Origin: Augochlora pura
Taxonomy: Eukaryota; Arthropoda; Insecta; Hymenoptera; Halictidae
Reading direction: 5' to 3'
DNA: 64,000 bases
Assembly: GCF_028453695.1 (NCBI RefSeq)
Contig: NC_135776.1
Coordinates: 20,738,069-20,802,068, forward strand
In this document: piece by piece, positions 37,001 to 49,565 of the stretch
Numbering within the stretch: the stretch's first letter is position 1
Layout: each line of letters begins with the position of its first letter
Translations under genes and position numbers: made by a program
The notes under the pieces: model-generated
Database searches by the model: none
What the model was told of the DNA's origin: nothing
What the model saw: only the letters and a program-made list of their open reading frames with translations

Positions 37001-37900
37001 GTAGCCCATTTTACGCTATCTCGCTACGTCCAGTAATATCTTTTAACTTCTTTGGAAATCTCCTCGAACGTGTTACTTCTAAGAAACATGCAGAGGCTGT
37101 ATTATTAATATTTTCACGGGTACCTGCATTGTTCTGACACGCTGTAATTACGATCGGAATCATTGAGGAGAATATTACAAAGTTGCGAGAAATTGTGGAC
37201 TGCGTTTAGCAAGATTGCATCGCACTTTGCTGTTATAAAATGAAAATAACAATTTCCATAAGCCTGTAATAATGATTTTAAAACGGCTTCTAATTCGTTT
37301 ACGCGTATCAGATCGTTTTTTAAGAAAACTGCAGCCTTCTGCGTACTTTACGCTAGCACTTCAAACAGAAATTATGATCGCAATTTAGAAACCGTATGCT
37401 ATAAAATTTTAACCCTTTCACGACTGGAGGGAAACATTTTCATCCATTTTAAAATTGGTGCCACATTTGATGACCTTATAAAAACGTAAGAAATAATAGT
37501 TGTTATTTACCTTCACTTTCGTCCACGTGTTATCTTTATTTCTCGCGGTCTGCAGAGATTAGTACTCTGCAGCAATTCAATTTCGTAGAGATTTTTCCAA
37601 GGCAGCAACGTTTTACGGTCCCGTTAATTATGAACCGCGCGGCGCAGGTAACAGTGACCGACAAACCAGTGGAAATCACCGTAAATTGAGTTTCGAGGGG
37701 ACCTCTTTTCGAAATTCGTTCGAAGCCGTGAACTATTCGCAGCCCGGCAGGTTGTTTGTTCAGCGGGCACTTCATGAATTAAACGCAGCAAGGAGTAATT
37801 TCCCGGTCTGTTTCCTCTATGGTGTACACACCGGTAACCCTTTTTTTTGTGTTGTTATTACCTGAAATAAAACTCGGCCGGAAGGGTAAGGCTGGGCGGA
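34060..37900. other. Non-genic stretch, mixed composition
   Basis: No gene is recognised. TCCAGGTGAGT at 35630-35640 matches a splice donor and equally a short acceptor (pyrimidine-rich TTTGTCTGTTCCAG), but neither flank carries a recognisable exon. AT-rich DNA covers about 36780-37500. Confidence 0.45.
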
Positions 37901-37904
37901 AGAC

Positions 37905-37966
37905 GGAGAGAGCAAGAGAGAGAGAGAGAGAGAGAGGCGGACAAGCAGAGAGGAAGATGGAATGGT

Positions 37967-37998
<32 letters not shown>
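37905..37998 (+). repeat. GA-rich microsatellite, two blocks
   Basis: Two GA blocks (37913-37936 and 37966-37998) are separated by purine-rich GGCGGACAAGCAGAG-type sequence. The Ser/Leu-rich minus frames come from it. Confidence 0.9.
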
Positions 37999-37999
37999 C

Positions 38000-38574
38000 G
38001 GGCGCGACCCGAGGGCGTCGAGCATAATTGGGTCATAAATATGTATCATCCCGTGATCTCTTTTTCCTCGGGCAAGGCTGAGTTATGTATTTTAATTACG
38101 AGCGTTACTAAACATATGCTTTTTCATTTTTCCTCGAGTAAACAAATTAACGAGCACGGTGACGGGCCGCTCGTATTTTCCTTATTACAGCCCTTATTGC
38201 CCCGACCGACGAACACCGTCCTGGCTGCTAAGAGGCTGAACGTGTTAATTATCGCAAGAAAAATGTTCCCCGGTCCCCGATCCTCTAACAATCCCATCCG
38301 GACCGTAATTTTCTGACGTCGAAAATTTCATTGTCTAATTATTTACCTCCCTTGCGCCGGTATTAATTACCCTTTTCTTATTTCATTTTTTTAACGATTC
38401 AGAATTAATTGAAAAGCTTATTACCGCTCGGAATTATGGCCGAAGTTAAACCGGAACGTGGCACGCGGATGGAAAAGAAGTTTCCCCGGTGAAAGGACCC
38501 TGCGGAAACTGTCGCACGAGACGAGCAATGTAAGCTTGGCAAGTCGGCTGCGACGAGAAACGTCAAGCAGTACT
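38000..38574. other. Non-genic stretch
   Basis: This joins the GA tract to the large minisatellite array. The last 60 bases already hold degenerate GGCAAGTCGG- and GTCAAGCAG-like words of the array. Confidence 0.45.
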
Positions 38575-39100
38575 GTCTTTAATCAGACGAGCGTGATGAG
38601 CAGGATCATTTCTGCTCGGTCGAAGGAACTGGAAACGTCTGTTGGTCGGGAACGTGGAACTGGGGCGATTCAGCTCAGACAAGGGAATCAGGAGCGGCTT
38701 TGATCATGCAAGTGAAGCAGGTACGTCTTTGGACGAACGAGGCGGGCTCTACGCAGTATCTAGTCGGAATAGCGGAATAAGAATGCTTTTAGTCGAACGG
38801 CACAAGTGGGTAGTCTGTGTAGTCAGGATCAGAGTGCATTCGCATGGATCAGGCAAACTGTTTAGTCAGACAAGTGGAATAAGAATGCTGTTGGCCAGAC
38901 ATGGGGAACAGGAAGACTGTAGTTGGACAAGGAAAATATGAACAACTTGGAAGGCCTAGACTTCTTCTCAGTGAGAGCAGAATACTTTGATCAGACAGAA
39001 GAAACAAGAATGTTTTAGTCAGACAAGTGAAACAAGAAATTTTAGTCGGACAAGTGAAATCAGGACACTTTAGTCGTACAGTGGAATGCCTTTGATCAGC
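38575..39100 (+). repeat. Degenerate minisatellite array, plus orientation
   Basis: The core TTTAGTCAGACAAGTGGAAT recurs with drift at roughly 28-40-bp spacing. Clear examples are near 38859, 39015 and 39045. Units are in one orientation. The minus frame at 38849-39106 reads as Cys/Leu/Thr-rich repeats and is a by-product. Confidence 0.85.
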
Positions 39101-39756
39101 CAACACACTCTGTAAATGTTACCAGATGGGCTCAAACAAGTTCATTGCGAATACTTATTAGCACATATTTCGTGCAATAGAATCTCCAAAAAAGTATTCA
39201 TGAAACAATTGTTAATCTTTCAAAAACTTTCCAATTTAACATTTATTACCGTTATTGTCGCTATAAATCATACGTTCGATCAGATTGTTCAAGAAGCCAT
39301 ATTTCCTCATGTAAATCGTCTTTATTATCGAAGGAGAAGAATGATCACCGTGTTCTCGTTAATTATCGCATTCTCAGAATCGCTGGTGGTCCGCGGCCGA
39401 GCACAGTTGATCATCATTAGGAAAATGTTGCCCGGCGCCGACCATTTTATTTCAATTTTATCTCGGCTCAGAGAAAAGTCCACCCCTCTTTCGGTCAGCG
39501 TCCTTCTTTCGCTAGTTTTTACCCGGCGCAGAGCGGCGTCCTCGTTCCGGCATCCACGGCCCGCTTCTAATGGAATGGGATTTACGTGTCTATCTCTTGC
39601 CAGCTGTCACGGGAGCATCCCGGGAGGCCGCACTGTTCTTCGATTTCAAAGAAACGCTCTTAGTTTCTCGGGGCCCCGGCTCAAAGCGATAAATAAATCC
39701 AGGAGAGTTTTATTGTGAATCACCCCGGCCCCGAAGAAAATTCAATGGCCGAGAGC

Positions 39757-39802
39757 CGGGACGGGGGCGAGGCCGGGGCGAGGACGGGGCGAGGCCGGGG
39801 GG
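39757..39802 (+). repeat. GGGGCGAGGCC repeat with quadruplex potential
   Basis: Five G runs of 3 to 6 are spaced by AC or by CGAGGCC/CGAGGAC loops of 7 bases. It fits the canonical quadruplex pattern. Confidence 0.8.
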
Positions 39803-40020
39803 CCACGGAAGTGCTTTCAGCGCGAGGAATTAAGAAGGAATAATCCGCGAGAGACACGGTCGGAACCGGCCGACCCGTCTTTCATCGAAGTTTATAGTCT
39901 CGACGGTGCCGGCATTCCCAACGAAATTTTTATCCCCCTGACGGAGCTCGGATCAAACGAATGGATTTACTACGTTTCTATCTTGATCCGATCACCCGCC
40001 TCTCCCCGTCCCCGACCCCG

Positions 40021-40041
40021 CTCTCTCTCTCTCTCTCTCTC
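40021..40041 (-). repeat. (CT)n microsatellite
   Basis: Ten CT units. Confidence 0.9.
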
Positions 40042-40718
40042 GCCGCCCGTCCTCAAATTTCACGGAACGTTACAAGCCCGACAAATGAGCGACGGGGATT
40101 CGGACACTCGTATCTACGGATAGAGCGGATAGCACCGGTATGTTCTGGCCACCTCAAGGATTTGGAAGAATTTCAACGCAAGTATTCCTAACGCTGTTTC
40201 GACCAAGTCAGCATTTGTGCTTCTTGCTATTAAAAAATGAAATAGAAACGTGTTAGCAGATCTTTCCGGCAGTGTCGCACCTCGAGAGATTATCCAAAGC
40301 AATTGTCGAGTTAATTGCGCGAAATGGTCCAATGTCACCGGCCTCGCACATCTCGCTCGTCGAGCTTCGATTTTTGTGCCGCGCGTACGCACTTGCATTT
40401 GCATGTTCCCGTGTTCCCGTGTGTATGCCAGGTATTCTGCTCTGTTTGCGTCGAGTGCATACGGAACATGTTTTTTCAGATTATTTGTCCGTGTTTCCGC
40501 CCCCTTTGACTGTTCGCATCAAGGTTCCGCTGCTTGTCCCGAATGAGATCGGCGGGACTTTTCACCGACGGATCCGCCTCGACATCGATCGAGTTTATGC
40601 GCTGAATTTTCGATTAACGATGTTTCTAGTCGACGATCGAGAGAGAGAGAGATTTTTGATGCGAAGAACGCATGAGCCGCGTTCCTATCGATGACTCGTT
40701 CGGATCGATAGAGGAACA

Positions 40719-40762
40719 GAGAGAGAGCGAGAGAGAGAGAGAGAGAGAGGGGGGGGGAGAGA
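40719..40762 (+). repeat. (GA)n microsatellite with embedded G run
   Basis: GA units, a run of nine G (40749-40757), then more GA. Confidence 0.85.
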
Positions 40763-40916
40763 GCGGCAGAGAAACTGAATTCAAACACGGCGCGATTACA
40801 GAGGCAATCACCGTGATGAAGCAGAGCAGAATGGGGGTTCACAGGTGTGGCGTGACGCCCTCTGGTTGTACGAGTACCAAAGGATCGTTTGCATTCAGAC
40901 AATTAACATAGGAACG

Positions 40917-40980
40917 TCATTGGTCCGACCGGCGAGTTGGGGACGTCACTTATCCGACAAGTAGAAAGTGACTGGTCGAC
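40917..40980 (+). repeat. Two degenerate units of the 30-bp minisatellite
   Basis: TTGGTCCGACCGGCGAGTTGG is followed by TTATCCGACAAGTAGAAAG and then GGTCGACGGAC. The middle unit is close to the core. Confidence 0.55.
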
Positions 40981-41214
40981 GGACTCAGGGTATTTACGCT
41001 TGCGTTGCCTCTGCCGACACCGACGCGCTTCAATTTTGCTCGGAATGTTAATTCAAATGTTCGACAGACTTTAACCAAGTTTCACTGTTGCTAAATTCTA
41101 ATATAATCTTTTTTTCGCTGTACTCTTTACTACTGTTATATACGGGTCATTACGTGGACCATTTGAGAATTTTATTATGAAGCAATAGGTGACCCATTCT
41201 ACTAAATTTTTTCG

Positions 41215-42075
41215 GTGCGGTTTGATATAGTTTATTAAGAAACAAGAACACTTTTTAACCAACAAATGAAATAGAAACACTTCAGTCGGGATCAGATAAA
41301 GGAGACGTTCTCTATTTAATCAAGTATACAATGATCATCTTAATCAGGACCAGTGAGGATAGCACTAATTAGTTGGATTAGCCGGACACGTGAAATCAGA
41401 ACACTTCGGTCAGATAGGAGAAACAAGAACATTTTAGTCGGTCAAGTGAAACAGCAACACTTGTGATCGGACGGGAGAGATAAGAATAATCAAGACGGTC
41501 AAGTGGAAATAAGAACACTTTAGTTGGATAAGTGAAACAAGACTATTATTGTCGGGCAAGTGAATAAAAAGATTTGTGATCGGACAGGAGAGAAGAACAA
41601 TTTAGACAGTCAAGTGGAAATGGGAACAATTTATTCGGCAAAGGGGAATAAAAATATTTTAGTGAGACAAGTGAAATCGAGAACACTTTAGTCAGACAAG
41701 TGAAATCGAGAGCACTTTAGTCAACCGAGTGAAATGATAACACGTTAGCCAGACAAGTGAAACAAGAATACTTTAGTCAAATAAGTGAAACGAGAACATT
41801 TTAGTCGGGCAAGCGAAATCAGAACACTTTAGTCAGACAATAAAAATAAGAACGCTTCACGCAAACTTTAAAGCCAGAAAATAAAGCTGGAAAAATTCGG
41901 GACACCGGTTCGGTGGCTTCGAAAAAGCAGCCCTAAATGCCAGATCGTCTTGCGCCAGCCATCCTCCAGGAAAAAAATTCGCAAAGCGCCCGCCAGCCAG
42001 GAAAGTAGAACAGTTTTAAATCCGCTAGTGCGGACAAGTAGATCGAGACCGTGCCGGTCGGACAACCAGAACGAA
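41215..42075 (+). repeat. Largest minisatellite array, plus orientation
   Basis: More than 15 units of GAACACTTTAGTCAGACAAG followed by TGAAATCGA-like sequence run at 28-31-bp spacing. They are clearest from 41640 to 41840, where unit lengths of 28-29 can be counted. Degenerate units start near 41215, and two last cores lie at 42026-42060 (GCGGACAAGTAGATCGAG, GTCGGACAACCAGAACG). Every recognisable unit has the same orientation. Confidence 0.9.
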
Positions 42076-43490
42076 TCAACGCTATAGAAAAAGGGGATCC
42101 GAGGTGAAAGCGGGACGCGTTAACAGATTTTTCCGGCGTCCATCAAAGAGAGCCGGGGCACTCTTTCGCGGTTCTGGTGGCAGAGCGTACCGCGTGGCCG
42201 TATTCATATCGGCGGTTCTTTTACCGCCTCAGACAAGGGAACTGAATTAAAAAACACAGCGCGCCGCACCGGCAGCTGCACACGCTACCGCGGACTGCGC
42301 CCGGCGAGACAATCTCCGATAATGGATCGAGCGAAACGAAACGTGTTTTTGGTGTCCCTTAATGGGTCCATTGTGCCGGCGTATCGCAACGCCGGCGCTG
42401 CCGCGGAGTGCGCGACGCATCGCGACACGGAGGAGAGCGGAGCGGGGCCGAATCGAATACGGTTTCCGTTTAAAGCGCGGCAGAGTCGGCCTGCACCGAG
42501 AGGCGCCCGAGCCCCGTGGAGGCTCGTTGCGTATCGCACGCATCGGCTCCGATCCGATCCGATCCGGAACAGCCCTCCGGGCGACCTATACTTTCCGTTT
42601 CGTGTCCCAGCCACATCCACGCCCACCCTCAAATCGAGTTCCCGACGTAACGAGATCGCTCCTGGGGCTCGTTACTCTGCGCCAGCTCTCTGTGTTCTAC
42701 AGCCGTTCGATGTCTCATTCCACGTCGCTCTTGCCACTAGGCCATGATATCGAGAACTTCCGAGCCGGTCCGTAGATGTACCTTTCTGCTCTCTCGATGT
42801 CTTTGCCTCTGCTTCTCATTTCCTCTTTATTCTCTCATTCTCTCTTGCTCTGCACTTTACCTCGTTCCACTCTTGGTCTCTGCTTTCTCTTTCTCTCCCT
42901 GTCGTCTTGTTAAAATTGTCATACTAAAAATAATAATACACAAACTAATACATAAAAGAGATCCTTCAAAGTACTGAATCCACGAAAAAATTCGTAGCCA
43001 CGTTACATTTCTTTTTAAATAAAGACAAGTTCCATTCGACTGTAAATGACATATCCGTGCGATAATTTTGTGCAAGCATTGCGTAGAGATGAACGACAAA
43101 TAATGCTCAATACGTCGGTAATTGGGATCCTAACTCTGTATCTGCGTTTCCATCTGGGCCTTTGTCCATCCAGTCTTTCATTTCGTTGCCTTCCTTTCCC
43201 TCGCGCCTTTATCTCGCTCGATCTTCGTTTGTTCGCCGTTTCCGTCGGCGAGAGAAGCTCGGGAAGAGCCAAAGGGATGAAAGGTACGGACAGAGTGTAT
43301 GGAGACGGTGTTGCCACGACGTCGTCTCTGTCATCGTAACTTCCGGTTCCCAGGGAATAAAGCTCGTTCCGTGGAAGTAACGCTTCTGCTAATCGAGCCC
43401 GGCTCCTTCGGGATCATGGACGTATCAAAGTACTGTTTTCCTACCGAACGTCTCTTCGTCCGTTCGCGAGTCTTCTTCCGCTCCGGGGCT
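42076..43490. other. GC-rich island, then CT-rich sequence
   Basis: Overlapping frames (42322-42747 plus, 42362-42775 plus, 42285-42632 minus) reflect stop-poor GC-rich DNA. A pentanucleotide (GATCC)n lies at 42549-42566. CT-rich sequence covers about 42780-42905. No gene is recognised. Confidence 0.5.
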
Positions 43491-43500
43491 CGCGCGCTAT

Positions 43501-43530
43501 CTCTCTTTCCCTCTCTCTCTCTCTCTTTCC
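43501..43530 (-). repeat. CT-rich microsatellite
   Basis: CT units interrupted by TTCCC. Confidence 0.85.
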
Positions 43531-44620
43531 CGGCTCGTCGATATTTGATAATGCGAATGGCCTCGGCCTTATTCCGACGGTCGATGGTTCTTTCTGTCGC
43601 TGCGAGTTTTATCGGCGAACGGGAACGGTCTGTTTCGGGGGTAATGGCAAGGGGAATGGTCCGAGGAATTTGTGCAGGTGATTGGAAATTGTGTTAGGAC
43701 GGGTTCCGGGGAGTCTTGGGCGCATGCCGGCGAGCGGGGTTTCTTGGTAGATTGCGTTTCGAATGAAATTTTTATGCGTTTCATGGAGTTGCTGGGAAGC
43801 ACGACTCTCGCCCTGTAAATTTCGATCGAGATTATTCCTGGATGGACAAATTATTTATTTCTTAAAGATTACTAAATGAAATCGATCGATATTACTCCGC
43901 CAACAGTTGTATTTATCGCGTGAAGCTATGAAGAAATAATTCATTTCCGCAGCAAATATTTTCGCTCGGCGCAGACACCGTCGACAATAATTAATTACGA
44001 AATACGTTATATCACAGTATATAAAGTAACCCAAGAATTGCTCTGAATATTGCGCGACACGAAAAAAAAAAAAGAAATATAAGTCAACGTCAGCTCGTAA
44101 AACTGTAATGGCCGCGTTTGCTAAATTCCAATCAGAATTGCCGCCGCAGATCTCGAGCCATGAATAACAGGTAGCTTGTTGTCGGGTTTTATGAACTATT
44201 CAAACGGAGCAAATAAAAATGTATTGACTCGTAAAGTTGGAACGAAAGTGCTTAGAGCGTATTTCACGGTACGATCGGCTTCATTTCGATTTTCGCAAGC
44301 CGCGGCGCGCGCGCGCCGCTCAAATTTCGCGCGAGCATAGCCGCGGGAAATCGAACGTCGAATAAACTGTGAACTGAACAGGCGGCGGCGAGTTTTCTTT
44401 TTCTGACCGACCGTCGAGCACCGAACTCGTTAATTAACGAAACAATGGTCGGCCGGCGATTCATCTTTTCTCCGGTTTCCGGTCGGACGCCGGGAAATTT
44501 CAATTTCTTTCGTCGGATTTAATTTGTTCTGCGCGAGGAGGCGGACACGATTCTCGAAATGTTTCCTTTGTCCCTCGTTACAACGTCAAGTGGATATCAA
44601 ATATTTCCGTGAACCTAGTT
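43531..44620. other. Non-genic stretch
   Basis: An A-rich run lies near 44063-44078, and a self-complementary CGCGGCGCGCGCGCGCCGC-type palindrome at about 44300-44319. No gene is recognised. Confidence 0.45.
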
Positions 44621-44630
44621 CTCCCTTTAC

Positions 44631-44840
44631 CCTTTCGCTCTCTATCTATACCTTTTGCTTTCTCTCTTTGTCCTTTGCCGCTCCCTCTCTCCCTCTTTGA
44701 TCTCTTTTGCTCTCTTTCTCTCTCTCTCTCACTCTCTCTCTCTCTCTCTCTCTCTTGCGTACTCTCCCTCTCCCTCTGCCTCTCTCTCTCTCTGTCTCTC
44801 CCTCTCCCTCTGTCTCTGTCTGTCTGTCTCTCTCGCTCTG
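44631..44840 (-). repeat. Long CT/CTGT-rich microsatellite
   Basis: About 210 bases of CT dinucleotides with CTTT, CCCT and CTGT interruptions, the longest pyrimidine tract in the window. Frames of 116 codons on either strand across it (Ser/Leu on plus, Arg/Glu on minus) are artefacts. Confidence 0.95.
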
Positions 44841-47200
44841 CCTTGTTCGAGCCGAACAAGCCAAGAATTAATGGCTCGTGTATCGTTCTTATTCCGGGTT
44901 CATTTAACTTCCAACGTGATTCCGACAAAGTGAAACAGCCCGAGCCTGACTCGAACTGATGGAAATCACGTAATAGCCTCCAACGAACAGTGTAATTTAC
45001 CGGGGCTGAATGAAGTGCCTTTCGTTATTGAACGGGGGCCCACTTTCCGCAGCTAAATTGCGAGGGGATGAACATTTCTGCAAACGGCCGCGAAGAAACG
45101 CCGAGGAAAAACTGCTATCACAAATACTGTCTTTATCGTGCAACGAGCACACACTTGCAGGGCTATTTTTAACACATTTTACAGCGTAAGTTATATCTCT
45201 GCAATCGCGCAATTTGCGGATCGCTTTTTCGATTTTTAAGAAAATGTGATATATTTATTTGATATCCTCTTTTACATCTAAGTTTGGTCCTGTCGATTAA
45301 GAATGGTACAGCTGCTGTAGTCGGGCAAGAGACTTGGAGAATGTAATAAAATAATGACTAGCGAGGCAAGAAAAATGTCGCTTTAGCAGAGCATTTTGAT
45401 TAGGACGAAATGTGTTCGCCGGGAAGGAAGTAACGGCGAAATGCGACGCGGTTAATTAGATGAATGAAGTGAAAACTGGTGAAGCAACGGAGATAGAAAT
45501 TTCCATCAGTCAGAAAGAGGGTCTCCCGATGTGGGTCAAACAAGAGGAGTGTTTCCGTCAGGCACCAACCAGGAAACGGGGGGATGTTTTCCCGAAACGT
45601 TCGTTTTGGACGAAGCTCAAATTTCGTGGAAATTTTCGGTAGAAATAATATCGGCTACTTTTCCAGGTGACGCTCTTTCGGAATCGTACCGTACGGTCCG
45701 ATCCAATGGAGATCGTAGAGGGACGAAACGGCATAATTAAAACTCGAACGAGTGCTCGACCGGAGCACGGCCCCTGAGATCATTGACACGGATACAGGCG
45801 GCGGTTCGTGACCCGCCCTCGCGACAGGGGATCAACCCGTTGCGCTCGGATCCGAGCGGAAATGGATTGTGATGCGTCCCTCCTGTAAAACGGAAAGTTA
45901 CGAAATCTATGCGGGAGCACTATCGAAAAGTGCTGGTCACTCGACATCGATGGATTTTCTTCTCCTCCACGCTTCCGGCTTTATCGGGCCCCTGTAAAAC
46001 GCGTCGCGTCGCGTCGGATCAGGTTTCACATTTGATTCCCGTCTTGCTCCCGCACCTCTTGTCACCGACAGATACCGTTGCCCTCGACGTTTTCCATTCC
46101 CGCCGTAACGAACGCCGCTCGCCTCGCTTCCGCCTGATTGAAAAACCGACGACTCCTCGCCGGCCATGGTTCTCGAAACTGTTCGACGAGGCTTCGACTA
46201 TCGCGCGATGTCGCCGAATTCTTAATCGTTAAGCAGATCAAATATTAGCTTATTTATATTTTTATGTATCTATTTTTTACATATTTCTTTTTTGTATCTA
46301 TTTTATATTTATATATATATTTCTTTATGATTTTATTTATTTGCGTATTTACTTCTTCATGTAAATGAACGATAAAAATATTATATAATTATATAAATCT
46401 TACTAAAATTGTTTAATTAACATGTAGCCTGCAGCCTTCTGTACCAGTTTCCATTTTCAAGAATTATTTTACAAAATTCAGAATGGCTGTTTCATAAATA
46501 CAACAAAATACAGATGTTGTATCTTTTTTATCAATTTCAAGAAGCCATAAATAAAATTCTACAATAACTGCGAAACCGTGCGATGCTTTATTGAACGCTT
46601 TCGAACGAGGTATTTATTAATTGGTATTTTAATTAAAATATCGATTGGCGAACGTATGGTAATTTCGTACAACCAATTTGGGAATTAATGTCCGATATTC
46701 ATTTGAAATTTGTTTCGAACAACAATTCGGTAGAATACAGTTTTCCTACATCGATGAATAAATCGTTCAGATGAAATTCAAATGCGAATATCTTTAATTT
46801 GTTTTAATATACACGTTCTATTGTGTTTTATACAATTTTCGTCCGCGTTGAATGTACGAAGATCCGCAGTCTATCGACAGCTGTCGAAGGGAGACATTTA
46901 TTGATATTTACTCCTGTGCAAAGTAAAATAGGACAGAATATACGCAGAGACAAATAAATCAATACATACAGTTCTGTAGAGTGGAAATTTTTTTTAAATA
47001 AAGCTCGACTTTCCTCAGTGGTATTGTCGGAGGTATAATAGGCGGAAAACTTTTTAATGATGAGCTGAAAAATAGTTGCGAATAAAATACCATCAAAATT
47101 CAACGTGAACATATTATTGTAGATAGAGGTTTAGTTTTTAAATATTTTCTCGTATCGTGCACGTACGAATACTCGCGATATATCGATCAGGATTGTAGAA
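44841..47200. other. Non-genic stretch with AT-rich part
   Basis: No gene is recognised. (GCGTC)n lies at 46000-46018. AT-rich repeats with the word TGTATCTATTTT occur twice in 46250-46355. The sequence is AT-rich from there to 47200. Confidence 0.45.
45316..45415 (+). repeat. Highly degenerate minisatellite units
   Basis: GTAGTCGGGCAAGAGACTTGG, GCGAGGCAAGAAAAATG and a CTTTAGCAGAGCATTTTGAT-like unit resemble the array at 41.2-41.9 kb. Confidence 0.45.
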
Positions 47201-47204
47201 TAGA

Positions 47205-47300
47205 ATAGGCCATGATGAAACAAATGGAATAGTATTTGAATGTTCAGACAAGTAGAATAATTCTCCATTAATCGGACAAGTAGAAAATGGTTCGACCAAC
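47205..47300 (+). repeat. Minisatellite units, plus orientation
   Basis: GTTCAGACAAGTAGAATAAT and ATCGGACAAGTAGAAAATGG are close to the core, 34 bases apart, with weaker units before. Confidence 0.75.
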
Positions 47301-49375
47301 CCCATTCGAGTACGATAATTCCGAAACGCTGAAATAAATGAAAGCAGGCATCGAATGCACTAAACAAATAATCGCACTCCAGATAAGAGTGATACAAATG
47401 GAACGTAATCCGCGGGCCACGGTCAAAAATCTGGTCTCACGCTCGACTAAATAACAACTTGCTCTCCATTACAACCGTAGATTAAACCGAAGCATTCGCG
47501 GCGATACCGCCGGGAATTTCTCTGGCGAATATTTCGAATTAAAATAGGGTTGAAGTATTGGATCATCGGGGAAATGTTACCGCGAGTACCAATCACCATT
47601 GAAAACCGCTCGTGTTTCGCTCTTCGACATGCGAACCGTGAAACGGTCAAACGGAACGAACCGAAAAAAAAGTTGAATTGCGACGGGAGTAGAGCCGCGA
47701 AGCGCGCGAGCAGCCGGATGGAAAACGAAAGCACCGTTGCACGCGATACGCGATCTTTCTCATCGCGCGCGAGTTATGGAAGACGTTACTCGATTAACGT
47801 CGAGGCGTTTTCAACGAGATGAATTTCTAAATTAGACAGCCCCGGCAAATCTGGAGGACAGAGCGCGACGCGATCGCGGCTCGATCGATCGATAAAAAGG
47901 ATCAGGGATCATCGTGTGCCCGATCCATTCAATTTCCAAGCGGACAGGCCAGAGACGTTTGAAGCCCGTTTATGATGAAAAAGGCCGGAAGTTTCACAGA
48001 AATTTCCCCATCGGCCCGTGTCGTCCGGGGCCGATTTTAATTACCGTTAGTGCTCGCGGTAAACGGCGAATCGTGTTACGCATTCCCGATAAATTCGCTG
48101 CGCGGGTCGGTCCGGGCTGGGCCGGGCCGGGTGTCGGGGGTCGGGCCCGGCCGAGCATGATCGATCCCGCGACCGCTTTGACGAACGTATCACGTTCGGC
48201 GAGCCAAGCTTCGCGTAAAAAACCCCCCGGCCCTATTCATAGTAATGCGGGGGCGGCCATCGCGCTGCGAATTTTTTCCTGAGCTGTGTGGCAGCGCGAC
48301 TGCGCGGCCATAATTCCGACAGAAGAATCACGCTGTAAGCTGTGTAATATCGTCTGGAAATTCGGCCGGTCCACGGGAGGGAATAGCCGCGCTCGTAGCC
48401 CCCCTCCGTCTGTTTACGTGACCCGCGCCGTGCTCGTTCGAACCTTTTCATCGCGCGGGATACATCCCCTCCTCGCTTTGAAAAAGTTTCGTTCATTGTG
48501 CGATTTCAGTTCGGCGCGGAATATTTATGAATCCGTCCTCGAAACGGACAAATTGCATCCGCGGCCGCAGATTATTTTCAATTGTCCGCGCGGCCAGCCG
48601 GAAACCGGCGAAACGAAACGGGAACGTGTAACCGGTCCCCGACAAATTCCATTTCCTTCTTTAATGATCACGGAAAAATTACAGCGGACATGTAACGTCG
48701 GAGATCGAATGTTTCGTTTCCGACCGCACAATGCGCATCCGCGATTTTAATGGCCCGATAATGCTTTCGTTGTCGACAGTTTTTAGACTCCCGGAAAAGT
48801 TCGGGGCGCTGGTGGGGAGAAACAATGTTCGAAAGCAATATGGAAATGGTTTCGGAAATTGTTTGCCGCATCGTGTTCGCGTTACCGGCGTTTCGAATAA
48901 TTATTCACTTTCGTGGTCAGTGCAAATACTGTTTCGAGCATTCGTTTTATTATATGAGGTAAATTCCGCTGAGGAAGTAGATCGTTCTGAGATCGGTTAT
49001 TTCGGTGCATATCGAGTTAATAACATTTTACAAGGGTCGCAATCGGATAATGGAAAATATTGAGCGAACAAAAATAAAATGAACGTAACTTTTTAATTTC
49101 TATATCATCCTAACACATTGAAACTATACCGCAGTTTATTTCACTCACTGTCCACGTAACTAGCCATTCCAATATATCCAGAAAAATTCATGCGATATTC
49201 TACAATTTTTAAAAAGTTATACCTTTTGAATGGATGGATCCATGGCGCTCGCATTACAAGAAAATGATACAGAAGATCTCCGTTTTCCACAAAAACATAC
49301 CGTCCATTCATCGGATGAATGAAATATGGTAGTCCGTAGCTCGCAAACGTGGCGCAGAGACTACCTTAAAATCAG
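47301..49375. other. Non-genic stretch including a GC-rich island
   Basis: 48010-48650 is GC-rich and holds a quadruplex-type motif at 48114-48145. The frames at 47914-48282 and 48286-48750 (plus) have no recognisable domain. Confidence 0.45.
48114..48145 (+). repeat. G-quadruplex-type motif
   Basis: GGG runs are separated by CT, CC, CC, TGTC and TC, giving six runs with loops of 2 to 4 bases. It is the tightest quadruplex candidate in the window. Confidence 0.75.
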
Positions 49376-49377
49376 AT

Positions 49378-49565
49378 TTAATGTAGTCAGACAAGTGGAA
49401 CAGGGCGTACCAGACAAGTAGAATAGCTATCGCTGATCAGACAAGTAACGCGACCGTGGACTAAGGACAGACTAGTAGAATGGGACACGTGGAACAGACA
49501 GGTAGCGTGACACGGAGAGGGAATATAGAACAGTCTCCAGTCGGACTGAACTAGAACAGTTCGTA
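49378..49565 (+). repeat. Minisatellite array, plus orientation
   Basis: TAGTCAGACAAGTGGAACAG, ACCAGACAAGTAGAATAGC and GATCAGACAAGTAACGCG are followed by four weaker units. Spacing is 28-31 bases in the clear part. Confidence 0.85.

Larger units (their letters stand above)
39101..40915. other. Non-genic stretch with a long open frame
   Basis: The plus frame at 39116-39718 (200 codons) starts just after the minisatellite array and has no domain I recognise. The sequence also holds a G-rich repeat at 39757-39802, (CT)n at 40021-40041 and GA/G-rich sequence at 40719-40762. I do not call a gene. Confidence 0.45.

Noticed and set aside
39116..39718. 200-codon frame following the minisatellite array
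   Set aside because: No domain, no plausible exon borders, and no conserved motif recognised.
41215..41865. CRISPR-like array of about 30-bp repeats
   Set aside because: Units are tandem without unique spacers, degenerate, and in a eukaryotic genome.
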